Of a stretch of 64,000 nt of DNA, positions 12,201-24,532 are shown piece by piece. The position numbers and the translations under genes were made by a program. This DNA comes from Marasmius tenuissimus. Taxonomy: Eukaryota; Basidiomycota; Agaricomycetes; Agaricales; Marasmiaceae. The notes under the pieces were generated by a model. That model was not told the origin of the DNA and did not search any database. It worked only from the letters and a program-made list of their open reading frames with translations. Position 1 is the first letter of the stretch. Each line of letters starts with the position of its first letter. The stretch lies in NCBI GenBank assembly GCA_029532415.1, contig JAQOTA010000055.1:372001-436000 (forward strand). Reading direction: 5' to 3'.

Positions 12201-15200
12201 TCATGCTTTCGTTCGCTTGTAAAATAGGACGTATGCTTTCTGGCTCTGTTAATGGGAATCGTGTTAATATACTGGGTTTTCGTTGCGTGAACGGCGGGGA
12301 AAAACACGTACGACTACTTGCTTGGTGTCCACAGGTTTGATCACACTGTCATCACAGTACATCCATCCTCCTCTCGACCCGACGAAAGCAGTATCTGTAT
12401 TGGGTAGAGTGTTAGAGCACAGCACTGCAAGGAAGCGAGTGAGGAAGACGTACAATGTCCGCTGCTGAGGTTTCCGACATGATTTGTAACGCCATACAAA
12501 TCATACTTGTACGGGGGGAGCTGAGTGCGTGGGTCATCAGGTGAATACTGCATCTGCCCGCGATCTACCCCCACCGGTAAGGGAGGAGGCATGTAGGTGG
12601 TGAGGTCTAACGATTTCACAGGGAAGTCCACGAAGGTGTCTATCTTATCCGAAAACCGGCCGTTCGCCTCGAAACGTTTGATATGAATGACGAGAATGGG
12701 AGGTAGGCGCGCGAGCGAAAGCTGTTTAGACGCGCTTTGTTTCGTTTTGCAACGAGGACAGTCCCTAGCAAATCGGATCAGCGAAAAAAGGTATGTGGCC
12801 TCGTTCCTTTCATCATACACACCAAGCGTCGCCTTTCTCCATCAACTCTGTATTGAAGAAAGCATCCAGACATCGCTGCAGTGGAACCTTGCCGCTCCTC
12901 CCATGTGGTATCGGAACCGAAAGGATTGAGAACGTGTTGTACGTAGTCGAAGTCTATCAGAAGTCAAAGGTGAGCAAGATTCAAGAATATTACGACGAGA
13001 CCCTGAGCACCTTTAGACATGTCAAACACTTCATTTGATTCCTAAATTGACCCTGGAAGTAATCCACGATGATGCTATCGTTCCTCTCCTTCCACGCCCT
13101 CCACTCTTGCTCGCTCGCAATCTGCGGAGGTAGCCGTTCAAGTTCTTCCTCCTGCTCTGGTGTCCGATTCCACTGAGGTCGGTGTATTATCCTGTTCAGA
13201 TCTTCATGTATTCCGTCCAATAAGAACGAGAGGAACTCCTGCGAATCATGCTGATCGGAGCCAATGTATTGAGAATTAAGTGTACAGATAGTTTTCTTCA
13301 ATACGAATCAGTCAATACCAGTACCGGAAGTAGAAACACCATGAACATACCCTGAAGTCGGTGGGTGTCAGATAGGGGAGCTCGTTACCCCACATAGCAT
13401 GCACCAATTGCGCAAACGAAGATGTCAGTCGACCCTTGCTCCCCAAAGGATTAACATGGTTAACAGCAGTCTTCCATCTACCCTCTGAAAAGGAAAAAGA
13501 GCGCTGGATCAGTTAGGGCACAATAGAGGCGGAGCCGACAGCCTCACCAGTAAAGAATCTCGCAAACGGCGGAGAAGCACTCAAACACTGAATGGGAGCA
13601 TTCATGTAACAAGTATTCCCCATATTCTTCAAACCCGACATTCCGATGGGCACATCTGGCCAGTACCTCACAGGCCAATCGGAATCTATCCTTGGTGGTG
13701 TCGGCGCCATCAGCTTCTTTCCGGGAGACGAGGGTCGTGGGGAAGAGTAGCCCTGGCTTATCCGCGAACGGTTCTCCTGCCGGTCGAGGACAGGCGACGC
13801 GACGGCTGGTGGTGGTCGAATGGTGTGTTGGGACGGCAGTTCTGGGTACTCTATGGGTGCTCTATGTAAGCCAGAGACAGCCTCCTGTGACTGGTCGATG
13901 TAGTCGCTTCGTCGTCTAGAGAGGGGTGGGTTCACGGATGCCTGGGGTGGAGAGGTGATGTCGTATTGAGTTGGAGTGAAAGAAGAGACAGAGGATGACG
14001 CGGAGTGTCCAGCAGTCGACCGGTGGGCAAAGGATGGGTATGTAATGGAGGCGCCGTTCATCAGAGGTGAGCTGGGTTGGGATGTTACCTAAAGAGTGTG
14101 TTAGAATGTGTTCCGCCTACGCGGCATACCAAAGTTACGAGACTACTCACATTTTCGTTGATTGTCTGTTGAGAGAAAGCCATTGTAGAAGACATCGGGG
14201 CTCTCGATAGTGCCGGGCGTCGCGTGAGAGAACTATCGGACGGCGAAAACCGACCAGGGACACCGGGAATTCCAGAGTCAGCGGGCGTTCTAGGAATGAC
14301 GGTGATTGGTAGGATATTAGAAAGTGAAGAGATAACAAGACGCACCTGGAATGCATGGGCCGCTGATCGAGAGAGTAATTGCTTCTATGGTCAACTCTTC
14401 CTAACCCTGGGCCGTGCGGACTTGATTCTGCTCTACTTCGTCCAGACCCCGACGTTGCTGTACCAGAACTACTGGCGACAGAGGGCTGCCAGAACTCGAA
14501 AGGCTGGCCAGATGGCGATCCTGACGAATGGCCGTTCGACACCGACATATTACGCGATCTTGAGGAAGCCAGTGGACCACCATTTGCAAACGGGTTCTTC
14601 GAGGGACTGCGGGAGATAGACGGTGATATTATCGAAGGCGACGATGGCGGAATAGGTATCTGTTGTGCTGCTGCACCGACATTGACTCCAGAACTTGTGC
14701 TAGCGCTAGCACTTGCACTTGCACTCGCTGACCCAGACGACATAAACGATATCCCGAGCTCCGAGCTTCCTTCGACTTCATGTTCTCCCATATCTGCCTT
14801 CCAGGCCTCCAAACCCCCTTCCAGCACCATTGGTGGTCGCTTGAGGAACTTTTTGAACGCGTTCGTGTAAATTGCGGAAACGAGCACGTTCAACAACGCC
14901 TGGTGATCTCCAACATCTGTCGAATCCTGGTCATAAACAACCACCAAGTCCCACATCTCGCGATTCTTGAATGTCGCCGCCTCCGAGCTCGACATTGCAT
15001 ATTCCAACGTATCACCAGTGACACCTTCTTTCAACAGAGAAGGTTCTACACAAACAACCGCTGCGGCGCCACTCGCTCTGATGTGACCCTTGTCGAATTC
15101 CGCCCGTTCCCTGACATCCAATAGAAGGACTTTGTGGTCTTTCATGTACTCCTTGAGCTCCTTGGACGTTGCCGTGTTCTTCTTCGGGATATCGGATTTG

Positions 15201-16604
15201 GCCGACAAAATTCCGTTCGAATAAGAAGGACTTGAGGAGATAGGGTGATGGTGCCCATTACCAATTGTGGCAGCAGTCGATGCGGACGTGGAAGTGGACA
15301 AGTTGGAAGGTTTAATTGGAATGGTAGGTTTGGGTTGCGCAGCGGAGGGAGAGGCGGGTCTACTGGTAAAGTTATTGGCGGTTGGCGTTATCGGAGTGCT
15401 TGATGGTCTCTCCATTGGGACTATGAAGTTGCGTAACGCCGCATGAGGTGTTGGAGATATAGGTGACGATTCGCCTCCGAGTTTGGAAGACTTTGAAGAG
15501 GCTGAATGGTTCGATCCTGTGCTTCGCCCCGTAGGCACCGAAGGCAGCGTAAAAGTGGCGTTTTCTTCTATCTCGTCAATGGAAGGGAATTGGGTGTTGA
15601 ACTCTGATAGGGTATTGGATAGCTTGGGTGATGATGAAGGAGATGAAGTAGGAGATGGAGGACCAAATGTTGAGGGTGGAACGAAGGAATGAGGTGAACC
15701 TGAAGATGTCGATGCCGACGGACCATGCAATGCGGATGTAAGGGATGATATTGACGGTGCAGACATCAATGGAGTCGGTGTCAAAGGAACAGATGGTTGT
15801 GATGGTTTAGAGGAAATAACTGGTGACGGCGGTATCGGTACAGATGATGTCTGTGGACTGGGTGGGTTATGGTGGCCTTGAGTGGACAGCCGCTTGTTGG
15901 TTGATATCGAGAGGCCACTAATCCGTAGCGATTCCATTCGTTCTGCGATACTTGGCAGTCCACCTCCACCTGAGCTGCCATCGGAACCGTTGTTCTGCTC
16001 AACACCATTGACCCTGTGATGATGAATATGAGCATGAATGATTAGCTCTAGGGCTGTGAAACGCACGGCTTGTTCTCTCTTTCTTCCTTCTCAATTGCCC
16101 TCAATTTCTCCTCGACAGCGGAAGTGCGTTTCTTGAGCTCGTCCCCGTATCCCTGGAGGACAATTTAGTGATAACGAGAGAAGCTCAAATAGGCCACGTA
16201 CTGCCATAAATTCCATTATTATCTTCTGCACATCCTTCTGTCTCCTCGAATCTGACTGTTCGAGTATGTGATTGACGAGACATGCAGCTTTCGTATAAGC
16301 ACTCAGTGCATCTTTCAAGTCCCCACTCCGGTCGCAGTCCCTGCCCAATTGAAATTGTGTCTTGACTTGATTGAGCAGAGCAACCGCAGAAGCCCCCTTT
16401 GAGCTCGTTCGAACAAGTTCTTTCGCATTTTCCTTTATTTCACGGACTGTATCTCGGTCCTCTCGATGTTTCGATGGGCCGCCGTTCGGCAACGCTACAC
16501 GAAGAAATAGATGAAAAAATAGGTCTTTTCTTCCACGAAATTGTCCACTTACAAGGTAGAGAGAAGTTGGGTCCATTTGGAGAGGCTGGTAGGATGCCTG
16601 GCAT
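12201..16604 (-). CDS. Doa4/USP8-type ubiquitin carboxyl-terminal hydrolase
   Basis: Cysteine protease that removes ubiquitin from cargo; relatives (yeast Doa4/Ubp4, human USP8) act at endosomes with ESCRT. The N-terminus holds a helical MIT/USP8-dimer-like segment ([19 protein letters not shown]). After a Ser/Pro linker comes a rhodanese domain ([17 protein letters not shown] ... LEGGLEAWK); where an active rhodanese has Cys it reads VVVYDQDST, so it is probably inactive, as usual in this family. After another long Ser/Pro linker comes the USP fold: Cys box [12 protein letters not shown] (about 13.6 kb), zinc-binding pairs CLTC and CPRC, and His box SSGHYTAFV, split by an intron between GGACATT and ATACT. 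The last exon ends [11 protein letters not shown]. Start chosen at [11 protein letters not shown] (16604), the nearest ATG that splices in frame into the helical segment. Around 1,250 residues, with about ten introns. Confidence 0.92.
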
Positions 16605-17227
16605 CAATACGAAATTTCGAAAAGGAGGAGATTTAGCAGGAGCTCATAGAAAGGTGGTCGGAGGCGACAATAAAGCAGTTATGTAACGCCTCTTGTCTTT
16701 GTACCAACTTGTTTGCGCGCTTTGCTCACTGTCCAGGACGACGTCAAAGAACCAAATTTCGAAACGAAAGTTGATGCGTAGGGATGGATGTCGAGGATAG
16801 AGGTTGTATCTCAGTCTGTCACTTTCCTCCACTTGGCTCCGCCCGCAGCAAGCTCAGGAGCGGTGACGAGAATTACAAGCCGACCAAAGTCAATTCAGGC
16901 CATTTCTAGTCCCACGGCGCTTCACGGTTACCTGATAAATCTGAAGCTGGCCTCATGTTATCAGAATAAAGATGGAAAGTCGGGATCAAGCTTCAGACCC
17001 GACTGTGGGGGCAGAAGATTATCGGTGATAGGCGCGATGAGCTTTTAAAATCATTAGAGAATTATGAGAATCGATTGGGTGCGCAGTCTCGAAAAGTCCA
17101 TGCTGTTATCATGAGGCAGCTGCGAGGCTTCATTTAAGCTGAACCGTGTCTAACACTCTGGCTTCCCCCACCGCTCCCTCCGTCACCTCGTATCCCCTCC
17201 CATACCATCTCCCTATGCCTCGAAGAC
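16605..17227. other. Divergent intergenic region
   Basis: About 620 bases between the deubiquitinase start and the orphan gene start. It should carry both promoters. A pyrimidine-rich stretch precedes the plus-strand ATG (17155-17220). No other feature was seen. Confidence 0.5.
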
Positions 17228-19625
17228 ATGTCTACTTACTTTTCTAATGCCCGACACACGACGATAGGAGCCAATGCGGACTTCCAGACCGTGGCGGGAA
17301 GTGCTACGATCACAAACCATTACCACAACTCGGAGAGAGAAGATTTGATTACTGTGGTGAGTGCCAGTCCGTGTCATTATCAGTTGCAATTCTTGACGTC
17401 GTCTCCAGCACGGAAGGACCATTAGAAGAGTAATCGACGGCGATATCATCTTTCGACGCCATCTATCGTACAAGATCTTGTGTATCAACATCAAGCCGAA
17501 GGGGGCGTCAACATCACGAAAGCCACAGGTAGTCAAAGTCAAGAGAACTTCGCAAACAGCCGAGATATTTGGATATCCGGGAAATTTCACTGCTACTACT
17601 TTTGAGCTAGTCGATGAAAGTGATCGAGACAACTTCGAGAAGGTAAATACCAGTATTCGGATAGGTCAGATTGTTCTGATGACTAACTTCAGATAACGAA
17701 GAAAGTCCTCGAGACAGCAATGTGCCGGCGGTGAGTTGGCGCGCCATTCATAAGTTTTAGGTCGCTATAATGGAATGTTGCAGATCGGTGCTACTCGTCC
17801 AGATTTTTGCGGTGGCTAAGTCGAATGTGTTGACGTTGATAGCTCACGACGGTAGGTTCTTTTTCTGGGAATTTGATTGCGGGCAGTACTGAAAGGCTGT
17901 AGAACTCACGGATGGACACGAATTCATCGGTCGATATCGTCGGGAAAAGAACTGGATTGTATTTTATTTCCTTCATTATACACTAGTACGTTCAATTTTT
18001 GAGCTTCCTGTCACAGCCGACGAGCGTCTTCAGAATGTTGCAGCCCGATTTTTGCGCGCCAACGAGGGTCTGGCACTTCCTGTGAGCAACTGATGTTAGT
18101 ATTAGCTAGCTACTCATAATGGAAAGCAGGTTACCCATCGTTTGAGTAATTGGTCTTACAATCTCAAAACTTGGTCCTGGCAGTATGACCTGATTTCAGT
18201 CTTCCTCTCACCACGGAGCGCAACAGACCTTGAGCTGGGCTTGAGCTCTAATTGCTTAGCCCCAGTTTGCCAAGACACCAACGAAACCATTGCTTGCATC
18301 AAGGAAAACTTTGACGACTTTTTGTACCTCACTCTGCCATTTAAAAAGGCGTGGGGCAGCCTGTCATACTACGTTCGATATGGCCTTCTGACGCTGGGGG
18401 CCGTCGTCGACTCCAACGAACCTGACATCCTTGCTCATTTCTCTTCCACTCCTACCCCCGAGTGGTACTGCAAGAGCATCAACACCAAGGTCAAAGTCAC
18501 TTATTCCAGCGCATGTATGTCCCTAAACAACTCCACCCTTGTAAAACTGACCGCTTTGATCCCAGGGCGAGTTGACATTTCATTCCCGGCCAAACTTGGT
18601 GATGTCCAAGTGAATCTTGACTTTTGCTTGCACTTCCCGGAGGAGGGCCGAAGTCGACTTTGTTGCGCCTATCTCTGCCAGTCCCTAGGCTCCTGCTACA
18701 ATCACTCTGACGATGTAAGAGATGTCGGTCAGTAGCAAAATGCCCCTCTATATAATCCTGCTTTCCCTGTCTGATGTACTCTTCCCCATAGCTTATATTG
18801 ACAGTGTTGGGTTCTGCCTCGAGGGTAACTTCGACCAGGTCCCCTCGACCTTCCTGACGCCAGCCTACCTCTTCGTCCCGCCATTACGAGCCGAACTCGT
18901 CAACGGCATGTATTGCGTTAATTATCCACTCCCTCGAAGCTTATTCTACTGGTCCCATGACCCGCTCGGGAGACAAGCCATTGCCGAGGAGGATTGGGAA
19001 AAATTCAAGATCCCTGAGTTGAGTGTGGGGAAGTACGTTGGCTCATTGAGGAGTGAGCCGAATTACAGAACCGCACGGGAATATCTTCGCTCAAGGAATT
19101 ATGACCCGGATGGCAGACAATACGCTCTTGATCATGGATATCCCAAGCTGATAACTGGCGAGTAGCCCCTCACTCCCTCCCTGCGACGCTACACTGACCC
19201 GTTTGTTCTCAGGTGATCCCCACGAGACTGCCATGATGGCCAAGGGTATCTACCCAAATACGTTAATGATAAAAGGGATACAGAAAGTTCTTGACTTTCT
19301 TATATCGACTGCGCCGCCTTCTTTCTTAGCAGAGGAATCTTCAGCCAAATCTCGCCAATTCATGTCAGATACAAGTACCGATACATCTCACGTTGAACTT
19401 GAATACTCAGACTCAGACTCAGAGCCCGAAATTCTTTCACCGACTCGACCAAAGGATAACTCACGTACAGCTCGAACTCACTGGGCCAAACCTGGTTTCC
19501 TGAAAAAGTGTTGTATGTATATCTTCACGTCCGCGTCTATTAAGTACAAATCCTGATACAAGACATCCTCAGATAACTTTATGGCACAAGCGGATGCCTT
19601 GGATTATTCCGTGGTTGCATGCTAA
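17228..19625 (+). CDS. Agaricomycete orphan family protein, function unknown
   Basis: Multi-exon gene of a family that I recognise only as widespread in Agaricomycetes and without known function. Exon 1 encodes a short motif (YFSNARHTTIGANADFQTV, then AGSATITNHYHN) of the kind also found at the N-terminus of many Agaricomycete NACHT proteins. Next come DGDIIFRRHLSYKILCI and KVKRTSQTAEIFGYPG with FELVDESD, a hydrophobic stretch near WIVFYFLHYTL, and in the C-terminal half LFYWSHDPLGRQAI, EEDWEKFKIPELSVG and YDPDGRQYALDHGYP, all typical for the family. An acidic Ser-rich tail (YSDSDSEPEI) ends the protein. The last intron (GTATGT ... TCAG, from about 19513) joins to a short exon reading FMAQADALDYSVVAC, then TAA at 19623-19625. 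At least seven exons; some borders between 17.7 and 18.15 kb are uncertain. No frame break is needed. Confidence 0.78.
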
Positions 19626-21355
19626 GTACTATGAACATTGAATCCTGTACTTTCGACCGTTTAGGCTTTTCCCTGCTCTTAGATACATGTATATCTATTC
19701 GGTATATGGTGTGGGCTCACGGTCCATCGGAGGTGCGTGATGAAGACATACTTTTGTGAAAGTAAACGAGGCCATTCGAGCCCAAACCAGTCGCCTCGAA
19801 CGACTCGGATAGCTAGACACATCAGGATCCATACGTATTTGACGACAGTTCGGCCTACACATCGTATCGGCTCCCTGCACAGCATGAAGTGAAATTAAAG
19901 GTTCGGACGCGAAATTCGTGAGGGCGACACTGGCCAAAGTCCTCGAAGCTGTCGAGTGAAATCAGAGCGGCGAGAAATATGACGGTTTCTTGATGAGTTG
20001 AAACAAAGAACCCGAGACGCAAGAGGCGAATTGAGGGACAAAGGAGGGCACGAGATGAGACGGTGGAGGCGCAGGAGTTTCAGAACGAACTTGTCAGCCT
20101 GTCGCAAACAAAATACTTGAAAGACGAGGGGATAGCCCATGATGAGTACTGAGAACGGAGGAGTATAATTCGTCGATTCGAGTCTGTACATCCCCATAGA
20201 TGCTGTGGCATGGCACCGTGAAAAGCTGCCAAGTTTCGGTAGACATTTGTTGAGAGAAGAAGTCAATAGCCTACGACCTGAAGAACTCCGTGTGGGGGTG
20301 CTGGGTGTTTCGATCAGCCAGTAGCATCCGATGTTCTATGTCCCGCGGGGTGTCTGGTGAGATCCAATGTTGAATGGTCCCACTTGGACTGCGATAGCTT
20401 TTCCGAGGTCGCCAATCTCGAATTCAACGAAATTGCCAGTGGTACGGAGAACGCAAGTAGCTGAGATAGTCACGTCCAGAGCCGATAAACATCGAATGAG
20501 CGGCCTTCAATAGTATTCCAAAGGGGACTAGAGAACACTCCGAGCTTAGCAGAGCTTTGGTTACTTCCCGTTCAGCAGGACAGTCCCAGGACTGACTGTC
20601 CAGACTCCGCAAGGGGACCTTAGCGCGATGACCGTCAAGATATCGCAGAGTCTGAGGTGCAAAAACGAATAACAACCTGTAGAGAATGTTCGCGACTCCT
20701 CGTGGTCATGGGCAACCTCAATTCACGCGTCGCCGTCGCGCGCGGCAATGAAAAGCTCAGGAGTTGTGGCTGTGTCGCCGACATTCTCGCTTGACCTCCA
20801 CCTCGCCTCCTTTGCCGAGAAAAAACGTCGGAAGAGTTGGATATGCGGGCTGAGTGCGACAAAAGGTGGGTCACGTACTCTATCAAGGATGAACTTAGCT
20901 GACGAGCTCGGCTTGCATGGCTTTTTCTTTCAACCGCTGAGGACAGATGACCTTGACGAGCGGTTCAAAGTTACAGTACCCACCGGCTCCAATAGGGATC
21001 GAGAAGACATCCGTTTGGTCTCCGTATTGGACAGCACAGTAGCCAATTGAAGTGAAAGCAGCGCAGCGATGACCCGCAAGACGTCAAAATGTTCAACAGG
21101 CCAATCCTATCTCCAGCCCAGAGTCAAGAGTTCAAAGGTTCCGCGGCCGCAGTGGAGAACGCGCAGATACCCACGGATTCATCGACTCCGAGAGCAACGA
21201 ACGAATGGAGAGGGTTTGCCGCTTCTCGCTAGCATGTCATTGACAGTGGTCCCGAGACCTCGTCCTGTGACTTGCGACGTCTTGCCTATATATACTTTAG
21301 GGACTCTGGGGTAAGAAGAGCCAATCTCTATCATTACCACATCCCATTCATCATC
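19626..21355. other. Gap without recognisable gene
   Basis: Open frames up to 123 codons occur on the minus strand (for example 19895-20266 and 20424-20675). None has a recognisable motif, a consistent intron pattern or a homolog elsewhere in the window. The right end carries the dioxygenase promoter. Confidence 0.5.
21287..21294 (+). promoter_or_regulatory. TATA box of the dioxygenase gene
   Basis: A perfect TATATATA lies 62 bases upstream of the dioxygenase ATG, a usual distance for a fungal TATA element with a short 5' leader. Confidence 0.55.
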
Positions 21356-22723
21356 ATGCCAGTGCCTACACTACCACCATTCCCCGAAGACGTCCCTACC
21401 CATGCTCTTTTGATCATCGACTATGAACAACTCAAGGCCGGAAACCAAGACGAGATCGACCGTCTCTGGGGTGCTGCAACTGGCCTTGGGTTCTGGTAGT
21501 AAGTTCGAGTCTCGTACTCGTCGTGCTCACACCAGATGCTGATATGTTGTTATACAAGCTTGAAGAACCATGGTGTTCAAGAGGTAGTCGACAGGATGTT
21601 CGACATGGGAGAGGCAACCATGAAACTCCCATACGAAGAGAAGATGAAATTCGAACAAGGTGACGAAGGAAGATCCTTCGGGTGAAGACATTCCCCTTGA
21701 CGCACAACAATTGTACTAATTTGGTCTTGGGGACACAGATACAAAGCAGCCGGTGCCAACGCCGTCGATGCTGCCGGAAACCTCGACACCGTCGAGTTCA
21801 TCAACATCGCCAAAGACGATGCTTACGCCTGGCCCAAGGTCGCCCACCGCACTTACCCTTCCACCGTCAGCGAAAAGATGGACGAGACCGTTGTCCCGTT
21901 CGTAAAGAAGTCGACGGATATTAACACCACTCTCCTCAACATCTTCAACACCAAGCTCGGCCTCCCCGAGGGCGAGTTGGCCAAGAGGCACCAGGATTTG
22001 GAGTATAGCGGAAGCGAAGCACGAACAATTAAGAACCCGGCGAAGATGCCCAAGGAACGAACGGCTCTTGGAGCTCACACCGACTTCGGTAGTTTGAGTT
22101 TCTTGCACAACAGGCTTGGCGGCCTGCAAGTCCTGCCTCCTGGAGTGGACGAATGGCAATACGTTAAGGTGCGTACTAAGTATCGCTCGCTGCACGAATG
22201 GGGGAATACGAAACTCATGAAATCATTCTCCTGACAGCCTATTCCGGGACACGCTATTTGCAATGTAGGAGATGCCTTGGCGGTACTCAGCGGTGGTATC
22301 TTGCATTCCAACATCCATCGTGTCGTGTGCGTATGCTATCTCTTATCGTTTCTTTACAGTCAGCTAATCTACCTTTCTCCTCCGGCTTAGCCCTCCCCCT
22401 GGCGCTCAAGCAGGGCAGGAGCGGTGGTCCCAGGTGTTCTTCACTCGACCCGGAGATTCGACCATTTTGGAGCCTCTCGCGGCCTTGAGCCCCTCGATCG
22501 CGGAAGCCGTCAAGAAGAACACGGAGAAGAAGTTGGATACCGGTGGCGTTACCGCTAGCGAATGGTTCGCAAGGCGCATCAAGAACCAGAGGATCAAGAA
22601 CAGGACGGTGAGCGGTTCCGTGACCTAACTGGGGTCTTCTATCGTGAGCTGAATATATGCGCTGTTTTGTAGGGACCGGAGACCTGGGAAGCCAGTCGTG
22701 GTACCGAGCAAGGTAGGGCTTAG
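21356..22723 (+). CDS. 2-oxoglutarate/Fe(II) dioxygenase, isopenicillin-N-synthase-like
   Basis: Predicted soluble oxidoreductase of the 2OG-Fe(II) superfamily; substrate unknown. The N-terminal DIOX_N-like part reads from PTHALLIIDYEQL through GLGFWYLKNHGVQ, split by an intron at the GFW/YLKNHG border. The double-stranded beta-helix core carries AHTDFGSLSFL, which supplies the first His and Asp iron ligands, and GDALAVLSGGILHSNIHRV, with the distal His. An Arg for 2OG should follow; RVPPPGAQ lies across an intron. The usual family order and length (about 350-370 residues) are met. The last intron separates KNQRIKNRT from GPETWEASRGTEQ, and TAG is at 22721-22723. Five or six introns of 50-65 bases. 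No biosynthetic cluster is visible around it, so a role in specialised metabolism cannot be argued from context. Confidence 0.9.
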
Positions 22724-22999
22724 GCCTTACCCCACTATCCACATATGTCATGTCATTGAGGGTCTACGATGGAGAATAAGGGAACGTAGGGTTTTTCATT
22801 TCGTTTTCGTTCACTTGTAGAAATAACTGTAACTGTAATCTTTGTAAGATTGTTGCTTTTTCACGTACTACAGGCTGCTGTTCCGTTCCAGTTCGACAAA
22901 GTGAAGAAAGGTATCGAAGAGTGCCTGTAACCCAAAATCGTACGTACAGGCGGGCTGGTATAAACATCAGAGATACTTCGAAAACAGCATATGTGAAGT

Positions 23000-24411
23000 C
23001 TATCTTGGGTCCCACTCTAATTCATACCGCAACGGAACCTTGAGTTGCGGTGTGGTATCAGGTAGATCCTTGATCTTCTCCCCCAACTTTCTTGAGAAAA
23101 AGTTGCGCACAGTCCGATACGACAGTCGGTAGAAGCCGTAACCAGACTCCAACTCGTCCTTTGCTTCTTGAGATCCCAAGAACTCGTCAGCTCACTCGTC
23201 CGCAAGTAATCCGTGAGATTGCTAGTTCAGCGCGCCTGCAATGTTCACGACATCCTGTTCGCAACACCCAAACAAGTCAGTCATGAGGACCTCTTGGACT
23301 ATGACGTCGCGTGTCAGATGGAAGAGCTGTTCTGAGACCATGGATAGAATTTGCTCTTCCCCCGCGAGGAAGGTGTAGGAAATTTGACGAAGTCCAGTCC
23401 AGGACGCCACTGGCCTGTCGAAAAACCGGGAAAGCGCGCTGTCAAACCGGGCTTTGAACTTCTCATAGGACTCTTGAGAATTGAACGCAGATTCGTCCAC
23501 AGCCCAGTATGCAGAGTCGTAGTTGTCGATGAGAACCACGATCGTGTGCTTTCCGTCCATTATGGCATCCTAGTTTCATGGAAAAGAAACTGTTGAAACG
23601 GTAGAATGTGAGGTTTGAAGGAAAAGGAGGATTTACCAAAATGTTATCGAACGTCTTTGCTGCAACCGTAGCCTTCAACTCCTCCCATCTCTTGTCAATA
23701 GAGTCTAAAAAGTGGTACTTATCCACGAATCTCCGCAGTCCTTCGTTGATCACGTCGTTCATGACAAAGTTTTCCGCCTCCACGTCGAGACCACCAAAGT
23801 CTAGCTCAAGCACCCAGCACGTATTCTACCGCCACTCACCATTGATAGCTTCTGTATACCGGAAATTATCTTCAAATTCATCTCTTTGAAGATTGTTGAA
23901 GTGGTATTTGAACATCGAGACCATCGTCGACTTTCCGTAGCCAGATGGAGCCCTCAAAAGAGAGGACGTGTATCCTCGCGTAAGCTCGAACTGGGGCGTT
24001 CGGTCGAGGTAAAACATGTAATTCACGACTTCTTTGAAGTCCGTAGAGGTCGAAGATAGCTGTATACATACACGTCGAAGAGAAAAAGTGAGATAGGGGT
24101 CTTTGACAAGTGAGAAAACGGAGACAGACTTCATTTGGACGTTCTTGGACTGTCTGCTTCAAGCATGATGGGTAGACTACCGAGAGAACGGGACGCGGCG
24201 ATGAAGATGGCAGTGGTGGAAGTGATGGATTATAGTCAATGGTTTTTGAGATGTCGTCGGACTCGGCGTCATTATCAACGACCGATTCTATGCTAAAATC
24301 AGTCGGATGATTCATATACTCGCCCTCTCGGATTGTCAATTCTGCTGCGCCAGGAGAGGACGAAACGTGAGGGTGCAAAGAAGCGGAAGGATTTCGTTGA
24401 ACCGGGGACAT
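23000..24411 (-). CDS. Fungal AAA-ATPase-like protein
   Basis: Resembles the fungal/bacterial AAA-ATPase-like family (PF09820 type), whose role is unknown. After a Ser/Pro-rich N-terminus (ATG at 24411), exon 2 onwards reads YLDRTPQFELTRGYTSSLL and a Walker A loop APSGYGKSTM. Then follow VLELDFGGLDVEAENF, a helical segment, TIVVLIDNYDSAYW (Walker B-like, with the Asp/Asn-rich end usual here), and RQISYTFLAGEEQIL in the place of the family's sensor strand. The last conserved part (DEFLGSQEAKDELESGYGFY, RLSYRTVRNFFSRKLG) is open to the TAG at 23000-23002. Its frame differs from the exon before it, and a TGA lies in between (near 23.2 kb), so an unclear intron or a frameshift separates them. The gene may be intact with an unusual intron, or a recent pseudogene. 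Confidence 0.72.
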
Positions 24412-24532
24412 GATGGTGGTACAATGGCAAGAACTTTGTTACGCCCGGCACGGTCTCTTGTTGAAATTTCTGAAAACGCGCCCGCGGTTACCAGGCCCCT
24501 AAATACACTGACGTCTCCGACCTCATTATTGC

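Noticed and set aside
14224..14870. Long plus-strand open frames of 131 and 163 codons
   Set aside because: They are antisense to the deubiquitinase linkers; the minus strand carries the conserved domains and consistent introns.
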